Made by a program: the position numbers and the translations under genes. This document shows, piece after piece, positions 54,466-63,222 of a DNA stretch of 64,000 nt. A model generated the notes under the pieces. The model saw only the letters and a list, made by a program, of their open reading frames with translations. It was not told the DNA's origin and did no database searches. Every line of letters begins with the position of its first letter. Position 1 is the stretch's first letter. Where the stretch lies: assembly GCA_947624675.1 (NCBI GenBank), contig CANQLI010000003.1:124001-188000 (forward strand). Direction: 5' to 3'. The stretch is from an uncultured Clostridia bacterium. Lineage in GTDB: Bacteria > Bacillota > Clostridia > Oscillospirales > Ruminococcaceae.

Positions 54466-54506
54466 GTCTTGTGGCTTTTATTACGGTCATACTATTTTTA
54501 AGTGCA

Positions 54507-55226
54507 CTAGCATATCTTTTCGAGGTTTTTTCTTATTTTTTTTAGTATTTTCTTTTCAAGCCTTGAAATGTATGACTGCGAAATGCCGACGACATCTGCG
54601 ACCTGCTTTTGTGTCATCTCGTGTCCGGAATCAATTCCAAAACGCATTTTCATTATCATTTTTTCTCTTCCGTTTAAATTTTCTATTTCCTTTATAACCA
54701 GTTCTCTTTCTACTTCGTTTTCAACTCCACGCATTACTATATCGTCATCTGTACCCAGTATATCTGACAGTAAAAGCTCGTTGCCGTCCCAATCAATATT
54801 TAGTGGCTCATCAATAGATATGTCATTTTTGTGCTGATTTGATTTCCTCAAAAACATAAGTATCTCATTTTCTATGCACCGTGACGCATATGTCGCCAGC
54901 TTAATGTTTTTATCAGGATCATATGTATTAACAGACTTTATAAGACCTATTGTACCTATTGAGATCAGATCCTCAAGTCCGATACCTGTTGATTCAAATT
55001 TCTTGGCTATATATACTACAAGTCTAAGATTGTGTACGATAAGAAGCTCTTTTCCCTTTTTATCCCCTGCTTTTAACAGCTCAAAGGCTATCTTTTCTTC
55101 TTTTGGTCCAAGCGGAGGCGGAAGAGATTCTGCACCGTTAATATAATCAATTTCAAACTCCCTTAAAAATGTTTTTGATATTATTTTAAAGATAAATCTT
55201 TTTATTGCTGAAATGTCCATTATCAT
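54507..55226 (-). CDS. sigE: RNA polymerase sporulation sigma factor SigE
   Basis: A 239-residue mother-cell sigma factor. It begins with an amphipathic pro-sequence ([16 protein letters not shown]) ahead of the conserved [12 protein letters not shown], matching pro-SigE of Bacillus, which is cleaved by SpoIIGA. Region 2 carries [24 protein letters not shown] and [19 protein letters not shown]; region 4 carries [26 protein letters not shown]. Two ATGs (55226 and 55220) are possible. It lies six bases after spoIIGA. In most spore formers sigG follows; here a recombinase does. Confidence 0.95.
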   Translation of the reverse strand: MIMDISAIKRFIFKIISKTFLREFEIDYINGAESLPPPLGPKEEKIAFELLKAGDKKGKELLIVHNLRLVVYIAKKFESTGIGLEDLISIGTIGLIKSVNTYDPDKNIKLATYASRCIENEILMFLRKSNQHKNDISIDEPLNIDWDGNELLLSDILGTDDDIVMRGVENEVERELVIKEIENLNGREKMIMKMRFGIDSGHEMTQKQVADVVGISQSYISRLEKKILKKIRKNLEKIC

Positions 55227-55232
55227 TAGTCC

Positions 55233-55997
55233 TTATCTTAAAATATTTGGATTGTAAATTGCTCTCGGTTCACCCAACTCCGTAAGCGCAATATTTGCTT
55301 CTACTGTCCTGTTGTCAATTTTAACGCTTTTAGGTGTATAAACCCTTATCATACCACTTCCGCTCACCGTTTTATACGGTAAAAGTTTAAACCTTTTACT
55401 GCAAAACGCTTTTTCAAGATCTTTTGAATTACAAACTATAACCGGCTTTTGTGCAAAAAAATCATACAGAGAATTTCCTGTATCGCATATGCCGTTAAGC
55501 ATTACTTCATTTGAATCAATTTTTACACAAACTCTTGCACCTCTTTTTGCTGAATTCATAAAAGACAGATAGTCATATAGCCAAAAAATCGAATAAGTAA
55601 TTATTGTAACGACCGCGAGCATTAAAAGTGATATATCAAAGTATACTGTCACCCCTATTACAATCACCGCTCGGTTAAAAAATTTCCAAAGCAAAAAGCA
55701 TAGACCTATAAACAGTATATTTATGCTTATAAGTACAGCACAGGACTTGATTATAGCCTTAAAATTAAGTCCCTCCAACAATACTGAAATTAAAAGCAGA
55801 GTAATTACCTTTATTCCAGCGCTAACAGCTATACCGACAGAAAGCAGTATCTGCATCGAGGATATACCGCCTATAAGAGACGCTGTAAGTACCCTTAAAG
55901 CAGTATATTTTCTATGAATTGTTATCTGTAATGCTTTAATGAAAAAGTATGTAATATAAACATTTGTAAGCATTAAAATATCTACATATACATCCAT
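55233..55997 (-). CDS. spoIIGA: Sigma-E processing peptidase SpoIIGA
   Basis: A 254-residue protein. About five N-terminal transmembrane segments precede an aspartic-protease-like domain with GICDTGNSLYD, where Asp is catalytic; the C-terminal end PRAIYNPNIL is typical. It removes the pro-sequence of SigE after a signal from the forespore (SpoIIR). It is shorter than the Bacillus protein (309), mainly in loops. It is cotranscribed with sigE. Confidence 0.92.
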   Translation of the reverse strand: MDVYVDILMLTNVYITYFFIKALQITIHRKYTALRVLTASLIGGISSMQILLSVGIAVSAGIKVITLLLISVLLEGLNFKAIIKSCAVLISINILFIGLCFLLWKFFNRAVIVIGVTVYFDISLLMLAVVTIITYSIFWLYDYLSFMNSAKRGARVCVKIDSNEVMLNGICDTGNSLYDFFAQKPVIVCNSKDLEKAFCSKRFKLLPYKTVSGSGMIRVYTPKSVKIDNRTVEANIALTELGEPRAIYNPNILR

Positions 55998-56068
55998 AAT
56001 AATACCAAAACTTACTTCACATAAATATATTTTCCAGTTTGTTTTTTAGTAATCATATCTTTAGTACT

Positions 56069-56101
56069 ATTATAAATCCACACAAGTAAAAGAATTGTCG
56101 A
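56069..56101 (-). promoter_or_regulatory. spoIIG promoter with Spo0A-like box
   Basis: Minus strand: TCGACA (56101-56096), a 21-bp spacer, TATAAT (56074-56069). The -35 overlaps ATCGACA (complement TGTCGAT), one mismatch from the 0A box TGTCGAA. The Bacillus spoIIG promoter also has an over-long spacer (22 bp) with Spo0A bound at the -35. Confidence 0.65.
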
Positions 56102-56126
56102 TTTGAAAGGACGCTTTAACATTAAA

Positions 56127-56162
56127 AAGAAAAAGCAGTAACAAAAGTTACCGCTTTTTCTT
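56127..56162 (-). terminator. spoVS terminator
   Basis: A 16-bp stem with one mismatch (AAGAAAAAGC...GTAAC / GTTAC...GCTTTTTCTT), AAAA loop, T-rich tail on the minus strand. It separates spoVS from spoIIGA. Confidence 0.85.
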
Positions 56163-56207
56163 CTTAGTATGAAAGGATGAAATAGAAAAAATCCTGGAAT
56201 TCAAATA

Positions 56208-56468
56208 CTATCTGTTTTCACAAATTAGCCTTAAAGCCGTCCTTTCTTCACCGTCAATAACAATATTTGCAAATGACGGAATACAAACTAAATCAATCCC
56301 AACAGGTGCAAGATAACCCCTTGCTATGGCTATTGCTTTTATAGCCTGGTTCGTTGCTCCCGCTCCTACAGCCTGAACTTCGACAGCATCCGCCTCTCTT
56401 AAAATCCCGGCAATCGCACCGGCAACAGAGTTTGGAGAGGAGTGGGATGAAACCTTCAATACTTCCAT
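56208..56468 (-). CDS. spoVS: Stage V sporulation protein S
   Basis: An 86-residue Alba-like protein, nearly the textbook sequence: MEVLKVSSHSSPNSVAGAIA, VQAVGAGATNQAIKAIAIARG, VGIDLVCIP, DGEERTALRL. The start is ATG 56468 with GGAGG 8 bases upstream; the in-frame GTG at 56483 overlaps that site. SpoVS affects sporulation and septum placement in Bacillus. It lies beside ymdB, a conserved Firmicutes pairing. Confidence 0.95.
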   Translation of the reverse strand: MEVLKVSSHSSPNSVAGAIAGILREADAVEVQAVGAGATNQAIKAIAIARGYLAPVGIDLVCIPSFANIVIDGEERTALRLICENR

Positions 56469-56562
56469 CTTATTTACCTCCACAGATAACTCGCAAATTT
56501 TGAAGGATTTTGTAGTGGGTAGAATGTCAAGTTAAATATTCTGATTGTTTTTGTCTATAAAC

Positions 56563-56591
56563 ATATTAACAAATTTCATAGAAAATGTCAA
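56563..56591 (-). promoter_or_regulatory. spoVS promoter
   Basis: Minus strand: TTGACA (56591-56586), 17-bp spacer, TAATAT (56568-56563). Confidence 0.5.
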
Positions 56592-56617
56592 TAGTGTTTA
56601 GCAAATTTTGTGCATTA

Positions 56618-57382
56618 TTACTTAATAATGCGTTGAATTTTTGTTGCTTTTCCCGAATGCTCATCAAATTCTATTAATACAGCATTTATAAATTGCTCAT
56701 TTTTACTAATTTCAAATTTACAGGGAAAATGTGTGATGAATTTTTTGGTCGCTATATCTGAATCAACTCCGAGAACAGAGTCCATTGCTCCGGTCATTCC
56801 AACATCTGTTATGTATGCCGTGTGACCGTCCAGTATAGTCTCATCAGCGGTTTGTACATGAGTATGGGTTCCGATAACCGCAGTCACTCTCCCCCTGAGA
56901 TAATGCGCCATTGCCTTTTTTTCAGCAGTAGCCTCTGCGTGAAAATCAACAATAATATTTCTTGTTTCAAGTCTGTTTATGATCTCGTCCGCTTTTTTAA
57001 ACGGATTATCAATTGGCTCCAAATAGGCAGTTCCCATAAGATTTACGACCGCTACCTGCGTTCTTCCAAAATCAATGACACAGTATCCTTTTCCGACAAC
57101 TTCGTCAGGATAATTTGCCGGGCGCAGCAAAAAGTCGTTTTCTTCAAATACATTAACACAGTCTCTTTTTGAAAAAGCGTGATTTCCTGTCGTTATCACA
57201 TCTGCTCCAAGTGACTTCAGACGCTTCAATGAATGTGCAGTTACACCGTTTCCGTTTGCTGAATTTTCGCCGTTTATAATCGTTATATCGGGTGAATATT
57301 CTTTCCTTATACTGTATATATTTTCTTCTAAAAAGTCAATACCTCTGTCTGCGACCACATCTCCAAAGAATATAGCTGTCAT
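56618..57382 (-). CDS. ymdB: YmdB family metallophosphoesterase
   Basis: A 254-residue calcineurin-like phosphodiesterase. FFGDVVADRG and INGENSANGNG carry metal ligands, TGNHAF is the GNH motif, and DFHAEATAEKKAM and IGTHTHVQTAD complete the site. YmdB hydrolyses 2',3'-cyclic nucleotides and influences sporulation and biofilm choices in Bacillus. It overlaps the upstream kinase gene by four bases, so it is translated with the two-component system, and lies upstream of spoVS. Confidence 0.93.
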   Translation of the reverse strand: MTAIFFGDVVADRGIDFLEENIYSIRKEYSPDITIINGENSANGNGVTAHSLKRLKSLGADVITTGNHAFSKRDCVNVFEENDFLLRPANYPDEVVGKGYCVIDFGRTQVAVVNLMGTAYLEPIDNPFKKADEIINRLETRNIIVDFHAEATAEKKAMAHYLRGRVTAVIGTHTHVQTADETILDGHTAYITDVGMTGAMDSVLGVDSDIATKKFITHFPCKFEISKNEQFINAVLIEFDEHSGKATKIQRIIK

Positions 57383-58926
57383 ATTTTCTCCGTTCTGTTT
57401 TTATTTTGTCGGCGTTTTTTTAGATTGCCGTCAGTTGCTACGCTGTCACTCATATGACTGGCGTTCGTAAATTCAAACCAGAATACTGATCCTTTTCCCT
57501 CTTCGCTTATAACGCCAAATGGCATAGAATGACTTTTAAGTATCCCCTTTACTATTGAAAGACCTATACCGCTTCCGACGACCTCTCGCTGTGTTTTATC
57601 TCCTCGATAATATCTGTCAAATATTACAGGCAGCATTTCTTTTGATATTCCAACTCCGTGATCAACTATCTCTATTCTTACGCTTGTACCGTTATTTATC
57701 TGTTTTACCTCTATATCCTTACTGTCTCCAGAATAGTTTACAGCATTATTTATAAAATTATACAAAACCTGTGACATTTTTTCGTAGTCAGCCTTTACCA
57801 TTCTGTCCTCATCTTTAAATACTCTGATATTATAACCGTCCCGTTCAATCAAGAGTTTATATCTAAGCATAACATCATCCAGAATACTGTGGACAGAAAA
57901 CTCTCTTATATTAAGCTCGGCATTAGCACTCTCAAGCTTTGAGAGCTCCAAAATATCGTTTACAAGCGATGATAGTCGGTCTGATTCCTCAATTATTATA
58001 TTTATGTGCTCTTCCCTCTTGACCGGATTGTTTCCTGACAGATCTCTTATCATTTCCGCATACGCCTTTATCATTGTAAGAGGTGTGCGAAGATCGTGAG
58101 ATACATTTGCTACCAGATCCTTCCTAAGATTAGACACCTTTGATATTTCATCCTTGGCGTGATTAAGCGTGTCAGAAAGCTCGGCTACCTCTTTATATCC
58201 TGTACCGTTAAACTCGACATCCATATCCCCCATTCCGAATTTTTTTGCTGTTTCGTTCATATCCGAAATAGGGCGTGAAATTTTTCTTGAAAAAAGTATA
58301 GCGGTAATAAAACTAAGCTCTATAAGTATTACAGTTATAAAAAACAGCTGATTGTTAAAAAGCTTTGATGTTACTGTTACCGGTTCTATTGCGGTTTCTA
58401 CATATACGATATACTGTGTTCCGTCACCTGTATCGGCGATCGACGCACAGATAAGCTCATCGCTGTCAAAATGTGAGTTCTTATAAAGCTCGGTAGCATA
58501 CTTATCATCACCTTTAATAAGCTTTGAACGAAGCTTATACATACTCTCACCGTATTTTTTGTAGACATCATCATACAAAAATGAGAATCGTCCGAGGTTG
58601 TTTTCTTCATACCGTACATTTCCCGACATATCGGTCACAACTATACAGACTCCGTTTTTAAAAGCCAGACTCGAAATAACATCATTAAGTGCCGGACTCT
58701 TAATATTATCCTCGATCTCAATACATATCTCCTCAGCGTTCCTTATCTTTGCCGCACGAAAATAGGTGTCGAGAAATAAAAACTGAATCACCCACATCAT
58801 TATCATAATAAACAACGAAAAACAGGTGAAATATAACCAGATTATCGTACTTAAGCTATGTTTTTTTGGATCGAACAGGTTCTTTATACTTTGCAAAAAG
58901 CTTGGCTTATCAGCATATCTTTTCAA
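57379..58926 (-). CDS. Sensor histidine kinase
   Basis: A 515-residue membrane kinase. Two transmembrane segments (about residues 28-53 and 190-212) flank an outside sensory domain (about 54-190); then HAMP (RPISDMNETAKKFGMGDMDV), a DHp with NVSHDLRTPLTMIKAYAEMI (phospho-His near residue 275), and an HATPase domain with NNAVNYSG, DHGVGISKEMLP and GSGIGLSIVKGI. It overlaps the response regulator gene by 17 bases. The signal is unknown. Confidence 0.93.
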   Translation of the reverse strand: MKRYADKPSFLQSIKNLFDPKKHSLSTIIWLYFTCFSLFIMIMMWVIQFLFLDTYFRAAKIRNAEEICIEIEDNIKSPALNDVISSLAFKNGVCIVVTDMSGNVRYEENNLGRFSFLYDDVYKKYGESMYKLRSKLIKGDDKYATELYKNSHFDSDELICASIADTGDGTQYIVYVETAIEPVTVTSKLFNNQLFFITVILIELSFITAILFSRKISRPISDMNETAKKFGMGDMDVEFNGTGYKEVAELSDTLNHAKDEISKVSNLRKDLVANVSHDLRTPLTMIKAYAEMIRDLSGNNPVKREEHINIIIEESDRLSSLVNDILELSKLESANAELNIREFSVHSILDDVMLRYKLLIERDGYNIRVFKDEDRMVKADYEKMSQVLYNFINNAVNYSGDSKDIEVKQINNGTSVRIEIVDHGVGISKEMLPVIFDRYYRGDKTQREVVGSGIGLSIVKGILKSHSMPFGVISEEGKGSVFWFEFTNASHMSDSVATDGNLKKRRQNKNRTEKI

Positions 58927-59587
58927 ACTTGTACCCCATTCCTCTAAGAGTTACTATAAGGTTCCTGTATTCACCAAGGCTGTTTCTAAGCATTTTTATA
59001 TGTGTATCAACAGTTCTGTCGTCACCGTAAAAGTCGTATCCCCAAACCTCTTCTAAAAGCTTGTCTCGTGACAGTGCAATATTCATATTCCTAACGAGAT
59101 AAAACAAAAGATCATATTCCTTTGGGGTCATCTGTGCCTTAACTCCGTCCACTATTACTTCTCTGGCTGTAAAGTTTATTGTAAGGCCCTTATAGGTGAT
59201 TATTTCCTCCTCGCCTGTCATACCGAATGACGAGCGCTTCATTACAGCTCTCATACGGGCAATAAGCTCTTTTGGTGAAAAAGGCTTTACTACATAGTCA
59301 TCCACTCCTATCTCAAAGCCAAAAAGCTTATCGTACTCCTCTCCCCTTGCAGAGAGCATAATGATAGGTGTGTTTTTAGTCTTTCTTATCTCCTTACAGG
59401 CTGAAAAGCCGTCTAATTTCGGCATCATAATATCCATTACTATAATGTCCAGATCATTTTCATTTGCCTTAGCAACAGCTTCCATTCCATCGGCAGCTTC
59501 TATAACATCAAAGCCGTCAAACTCAGCATACTCCCTTACAACATCTCTTATTTTCTTTTCATCGTCAACGATCAGCAGTGTAGGCAT
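58910..59587 (-). CDS. OmpR/PhoB family response regulator
   Basis: A 225-residue regulator. The receiver domain has DDE at 8-10, the phosphoacceptor Asp near residue 52 (VMDIMMPKLDG), a Ser/Thr switch (LSAR) and the Lys in VVKPFSP. The C-terminal winged helix has LTINFTAREVIVDG and SRDKLLEEVWGYDF with a TVDTHIKMLR recognition helix. It is the first gene of the regulator-kinase-ymdB series (ATG 59587 behind GGAGG). The 59588-59733 spacer shows no clear consensus promoter. Confidence 0.94.
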   Translation of the reverse strand: MPTLLIVDDEKKIRDVVREYAEFDGFDVIEAADGMEAVAKANENDLDIIVMDIMMPKLDGFSACKEIRKTKNTPIIMLSARGEEYDKLFGFEIGVDDYVVKPFSPKELIARMRAVMKRSSFGMTGEEEIITYKGLTINFTAREVIVDGVKAQMTPKEYDLLFYLVRNMNIALSRDKLLEEVWGYDFYGDDRTVDTHIKMLRNSLGEYRNLIVTLRGMGYKFEKIC

Positions 59588-59733
59588 AAAAAAACCTCCG
59601 TTTAATTTTTGATAGCTGTAAATATTATGAACAGTATATGTAAATATTAAAACCCATTTGTGTGTATTGTGTGACGATAAGCGGAAACTTACACTACATA
59701 CAATACATTAGCTTAGCATATTTACTTACAAAT

Positions 59734-59762
59734 AACCGAAGCAGATCACATCAGCTTCGGTT
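59734..59762 (-). terminator. Terminator of the GH43 gene
   Basis: A perfect 9-bp stem (AACCGAAGC / GCTTCGGTT) with an 11-nt loop; minus-strand tail ATTTGT is only modestly T-rich. Confidence 0.65.
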
Positions 59763-59769
59763 GATAAAT

Positions 59770-61245
59770 CTAATCATATGCTATTTTAAAGTCAGAAAAC
59801 TCAGCATCTCCCTGTCCGACAGCATACAGTCCCAGAACAACGCCTGTAAAGCCCTCTGATATTTCACTTGAAAGGTACTTTGACGAGCCTGTTCCAAGAA
59901 AAATCTTTTCATCATTATGACAAACATAAAAGTTATATGAAAAATGATCCGAACAAATCATTAGCTTAGCATTACCATCTGACAGATTAACCGTATTTTG
60001 AGTGTGCTTAATTCCTCCTATATTGAGCTTAAGTACAGCTTCATATCCTCCTTCTGTCCTTCTAAGGGCAACATCATAATGTTCATTTTCACAGGAATAA
60101 ACTGTAACACCTGCCTCACAGGAATCAATCGACAGGTCAACAGACAGTTTCATATCAAAATCTCTCTGTCTTATGCACAAAAATGTAGGAGAATCTACCT
60201 CGTCCAAGGTAATATCGCTTGCGGTCAATGTTACGCTGTCTCTGCTCAGCTTGTAGTTTTCGGTTTTAGGGTGACGAAGATAGCTCCAGTCAACATTAAA
60301 ATCTGTATTTTCAAAGGTATATATTTTCTTTTCGGTTTGTTTAAAATCACCTTTTATCTCATACTCGTCATCAGCTGTACCGTCAATACCGGCAGTAAAC
60401 CATCCCTCAGCGTCAAATTCAACAGGTATCAAAAATACCTCTCTTCCAAGTGTGTGAAACGGTCTCCATAAGTGAAGCTGTCTGAACCCAAGGCACAAAA
60501 TATGCCAGTCGCCGTTTTTATCCTTTATCAGATCGCCGTGACCTATTCCCTGAATAATATATGGCGCTTTATTTCTGTTTGTAAGTACGGGATTTTTAGG
60601 ATAGCCCTTGAATTCACCCCAGATACTGTCGGCTCGTGCATATGTTATCATATGACCGTATTCCGTACCGCCTTCTGCTGCCATAAGATAATACCCGCCG
60701 TTTATTTTATACATATGAGGGCTTTCAAGATACCTTCCGCCTGAGCCCTGCCAGATGCACTTACTTTCGGTAAGCTTCTTTCCGGTTTCAATATCTATCT
60801 CACACTGTACGACCCCGCTTACACCTTTATCGTCACTTCCGTTACTTATAAAATATGTCCTTCCGTTTTCAAAGTAAAGCGATGGGTCAATACCGCCCTG
60901 AGCTACATAAACAGGTTCAGACCATTCACCGTAAATATCGTCTGTGTATACATAAAAGTTCTGATGTGTTGTATCGTTTGTTGTAACCATATAAAACCGC
61001 CCGTCATTATAACGGATCGTAGGCGCAAAAACTCCGCCGGAGCTGTTTATCTTATCAAGCATAACCTGACTTTTTCTCGTCAGAACATAACCTATTTGTT
61101 TCCAGTTTACAAGGTCGTCGCTTTCAAACAGAGGCACACCCGGAAAATATTGAAAAGAGCTTGACACAAGATAGTATTTTCCGTTCGCATAGCACACGCT
61201 TGGATCAGGATAGAAGCCCTTTATAACAGGATTTTTATACTTCAT
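59770..61245 (-). CDS. Glycoside hydrolase family 43 (beta-xylosidase/arabinofuranosidase type)
   Basis: A 491-residue five-bladed beta-propeller enzyme plus a C-terminal jelly-roll domain (about residues 320-491). The catalytic Asp base is in GFYPDPSV, the pKa-modulating Asp in GGIDPSLYF, and the Glu acid in RYLESPHMYK. It should release xylose or arabinose from short oligosaccharides. There is no signal peptide, so it acts in the cytoplasm on imported sugars. It is the last gene of a minus-strand series (gaps 27-37 bases) with a membrane protein and an adaptor lipoprotein. Confidence 0.9.
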   Translation of the reverse strand: MKYKNPVIKGFYPDPSVCYANGKYYLVSSSFQYFPGVPLFESDDLVNWKQIGYVLTRKSQVMLDKINSSGGVFAPTIRYNDGRFYMVTTNDTTHQNFYVYTDDIYGEWSEPVYVAQGGIDPSLYFENGRTYFISNGSDDKGVSGVVQCEIDIETGKKLTESKCIWQGSGGRYLESPHMYKINGGYYLMAAEGGTEYGHMITYARADSIWGEFKGYPKNPVLTNRNKAPYIIQGIGHGDLIKDKNGDWHILCLGFRQLHLWRPFHTLGREVFLIPVEFDAEGWFTAGIDGTADDEYEIKGDFKQTEKKIYTFENTDFNVDWSYLRHPKTENYKLSRDSVTLTASDITLDEVDSPTFLCIRQRDFDMKLSVDLSIDSCEAGVTVYSCENEHYDVALRRTEGGYEAVLKLNIGGIKHTQNTVNLSDGNAKLMICSDHFSYNFYVCHNDEKIFLGTGSSKYLSSEISEGFTGVVLGLYAVGQGDAEFSDFKIAYD

Positions 61246-61272
61246 AAACTAATTTCCTTTCAAATCAAAAAT

Positions 61273-62148
61273 CTAGTTTATTCCCAGAAATTCAAAGTAG
61301 TTTTTCTCGGGCATAATTACAGTTGATTCCTCAATTTTACCATCTCTTCTCTGAAATTTTATGGTGTCATTGTTTTCCCACACTATTTCAAGAGGAACGG
61401 CTCCTCTAGCTCCAAATCTATAAACAGTCTTTCTTATACCCTTTTCTTTCAGAGTGAAAAACCTAAAATCCTTATCTTTTCCGTGCGGAACTACATATAG
61501 AGCAAGATTTCCCATACTGTTGTCCTGTATATCTGCAAGGTACCATTCCTTAGTTCCGTCAGGAGATACTCGCTTATCAACGATATTTCCATTAGCATCG
61601 ACAGTAGTGTTTACCGAGTTTATGTCATCTATAACATCTTTATAAATTTCATAAACAGCAGCATTGTCCGGATCTGAAAGTGTTTGTGCATCAAGCCGTG
61701 TTTCGACTGTATTAGAGCCTCCGAAAAGGAAATTCAACACAAAAACCAGAATAAGCCCGAGAACATATATAAGCAGATATATTGTTCCAAGTATCACCTT
61801 TAAGGTAACATTGTTGTAGCTTATGAAAAACACAACAACGGCTACTATAAACGAAGGAATAATAAGTATCCAGTTCCCGAGATTAAATATTATAAGCAAA
61901 AATACGAGCGGCGGAAGAATGATACCTATTACTCGTGTGACGATATTGTCCCGCGTAAGGATCATCAGTATCAAAAAGACTGCGCTTGCAACTGCATAAA
62001 CGATGCCGAAGCCGACAACCGCCTCACTTTTTATTTCAAGCTCATATAAAAACGATGCGTATGCAAAAATTCCTATTACAAAGACATATATAAGATTGAT
62101 AAGCGAAATAATTCGCTTAAGCCAGATATTATCAAGTGTTCCTATCAT
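61273..62148 (-). CDS. Polytopic membrane protein, unknown
   Basis: A 291-residue protein. The first 145 residues hold about five transmembrane helices; the rest is a soluble, probably outside, domain (from about residue 146, GGSNTVETRLDAQ) rich in beta strands, with an EWYLADIQD segment. I recognise no family. It lies between the HlyD-type lipoprotein gene and the GH43 gene on the same strand, so it may work with the adaptor. Confidence 0.7.
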   Translation of the reverse strand: MIGTLDNIWLKRIISLINLIYVFVIGIFAYASFLYELEIKSEAVVGFGIVYAVASAVFLILMILTRDNIVTRVIGIILPPLVFLLIIFNLGNWILIIPSFIVAVVVFFISYNNVTLKVILGTIYLLIYVLGLILVFVLNFLFGGSNTVETRLDAQTLSDPDNAAVYEIYKDVIDDINSVNTTVDANGNIVDKRVSPDGTKEWYLADIQDNSMGNLALYVVPHGKDKDFRFFTLKEKGIRKTVYRFGARGAVPLEIVWENNDTIKFQRRDGKIEESTVIMPEKNYFEFLGIN

Positions 62149-62185
62149 TCATAAAACCTCCAAAGCTTTTGATGAAATAAGTTTT

Positions 62186-63193
62186 CTAGTTAATTATTAT
62201 ATCCTCTGTGCCTGTAAGACCACTTACTATTTCCGTCTTTAGCTCATCGGATATTCCAGTTTCGACAGCCGTCTGTACCTTAACACCGTCTATCAAAACA
62301 TCTACATACTTCTCATCGCTTATAGTGCGCACAGCTTCTGTCGGCACTAAAACAACATTTTCCTTTGTGTATGTGTTAAATGTCACCTTAACATTTTCAA
62401 AATAACTTATATCACCGTATTTATCGTCTACCTTAATGACATAGCAGTAATTTGAATAATCACCGTTATCAACATAAATAACATCGCTAACTATGCCGGT
62501 TCCGACTGTTTCATTAAGATGTGTTACCGTTGCCGAGGTACCGAAGTTTACATCATTAAGCGCGTTTTTATCACCGGTCCTTGCACAAAGTACATTTCCT
62601 CCGCTTGGTGTAATCGTGCATATAATTGCTCCGGCACCGATAGAGCTGCCGATCTTAAAGTCCTCGTCAGGATTTCCGAAAGTAGTAATCGTACCACTTA
62701 CAGGAGCTTTTACAGAGTATTTTTCCTTGTTTTTTAAAAGCTTATCCATTTCATTTTGTTCTATATCAATATCAACTCTCGCACTCTCAAGCTCTGAAGC
62801 GCTTATATCTTTAGTGCCTGACAAGGTCTGATATGTCTGCTTAGCAGAATCTAAGCGTATCTGCTGATCTTCAATCTGTTTATCAATATCCTCTGAGGTG
62901 ATTTTCATAAGAACATCACCTTCCTTGACCTTTTCACCGTTTTTAAGGTTTACAGATTCCAGTTTTCCCCCTACGGCAGCGGATACAGATTCAACATATG
63001 GATTTTCAAACAATCCGTCAAGAGTATAAGTCTCGCTTATAGTTCCTATCTCCGCCTTGACAGTGTTAAACTCAACATCTCTCTCGTCAAGTATCGGTAG
63101 CTTTATTTCCTCGTCCGCTTTCTTATCATCGCATCCGGTAAAAGTAAACAAAGTCATAGCGGCAACAGCCAAAATTAAAACTCGCTTTATCAA
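62186..63193 (-). CDS. HlyD-family adaptor lipoprotein (RND/ABC efflux type)
   Basis: A 335-residue lipoprotein: a signal peptide ending LFTFTGC (lipobox Cys near residue 20), then the membrane-fusion-protein layout of beta-barrel, lipoyl-like half motifs (AAVGGKLESVNLKNGEKVKEGDVLMKI and VKAPVSGTITT), a coiled coil (about 110-150), and a C-terminal barrel with VLVPTEAV. It would link an inner-membrane transporter to export. No MacB-like ABC transporter or permease is encoded nearby, so it is an orphan adaptor or pairs with the adjacent membrane protein. Confidence 0.85.
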   Translation of the reverse strand: MIKRVLILAVAAMTLFTFTGCDDKKADEEIKLPILDERDVEFNTVKAEIGTISETYTLDGLFENPYVESVSAAVGGKLESVNLKNGEKVKEGDVLMKITSEDIDKQIEDQQIRLDSAKQTYQTLSGTKDISASELESARVDIDIEQNEMDKLLKNKEKYSVKAPVSGTITTFGNPDEDFKIGSSIGAGAIICTITPSGGNVLCARTGDKNALNDVNFGTSATVTHLNETVGTGIVSDVIYVDNGDYSNYCYVIKVDDKYGDISYFENVKVTFNTYTKENVVLVPTEAVRTISDEKYVDVLIDGVKVQTAVETGISDELKTEIVSGLTGTEDIIIN

Positions 63194-63222
63194 TGTAAAT
63201 CCTCCTATTCAATTAAAATGAT

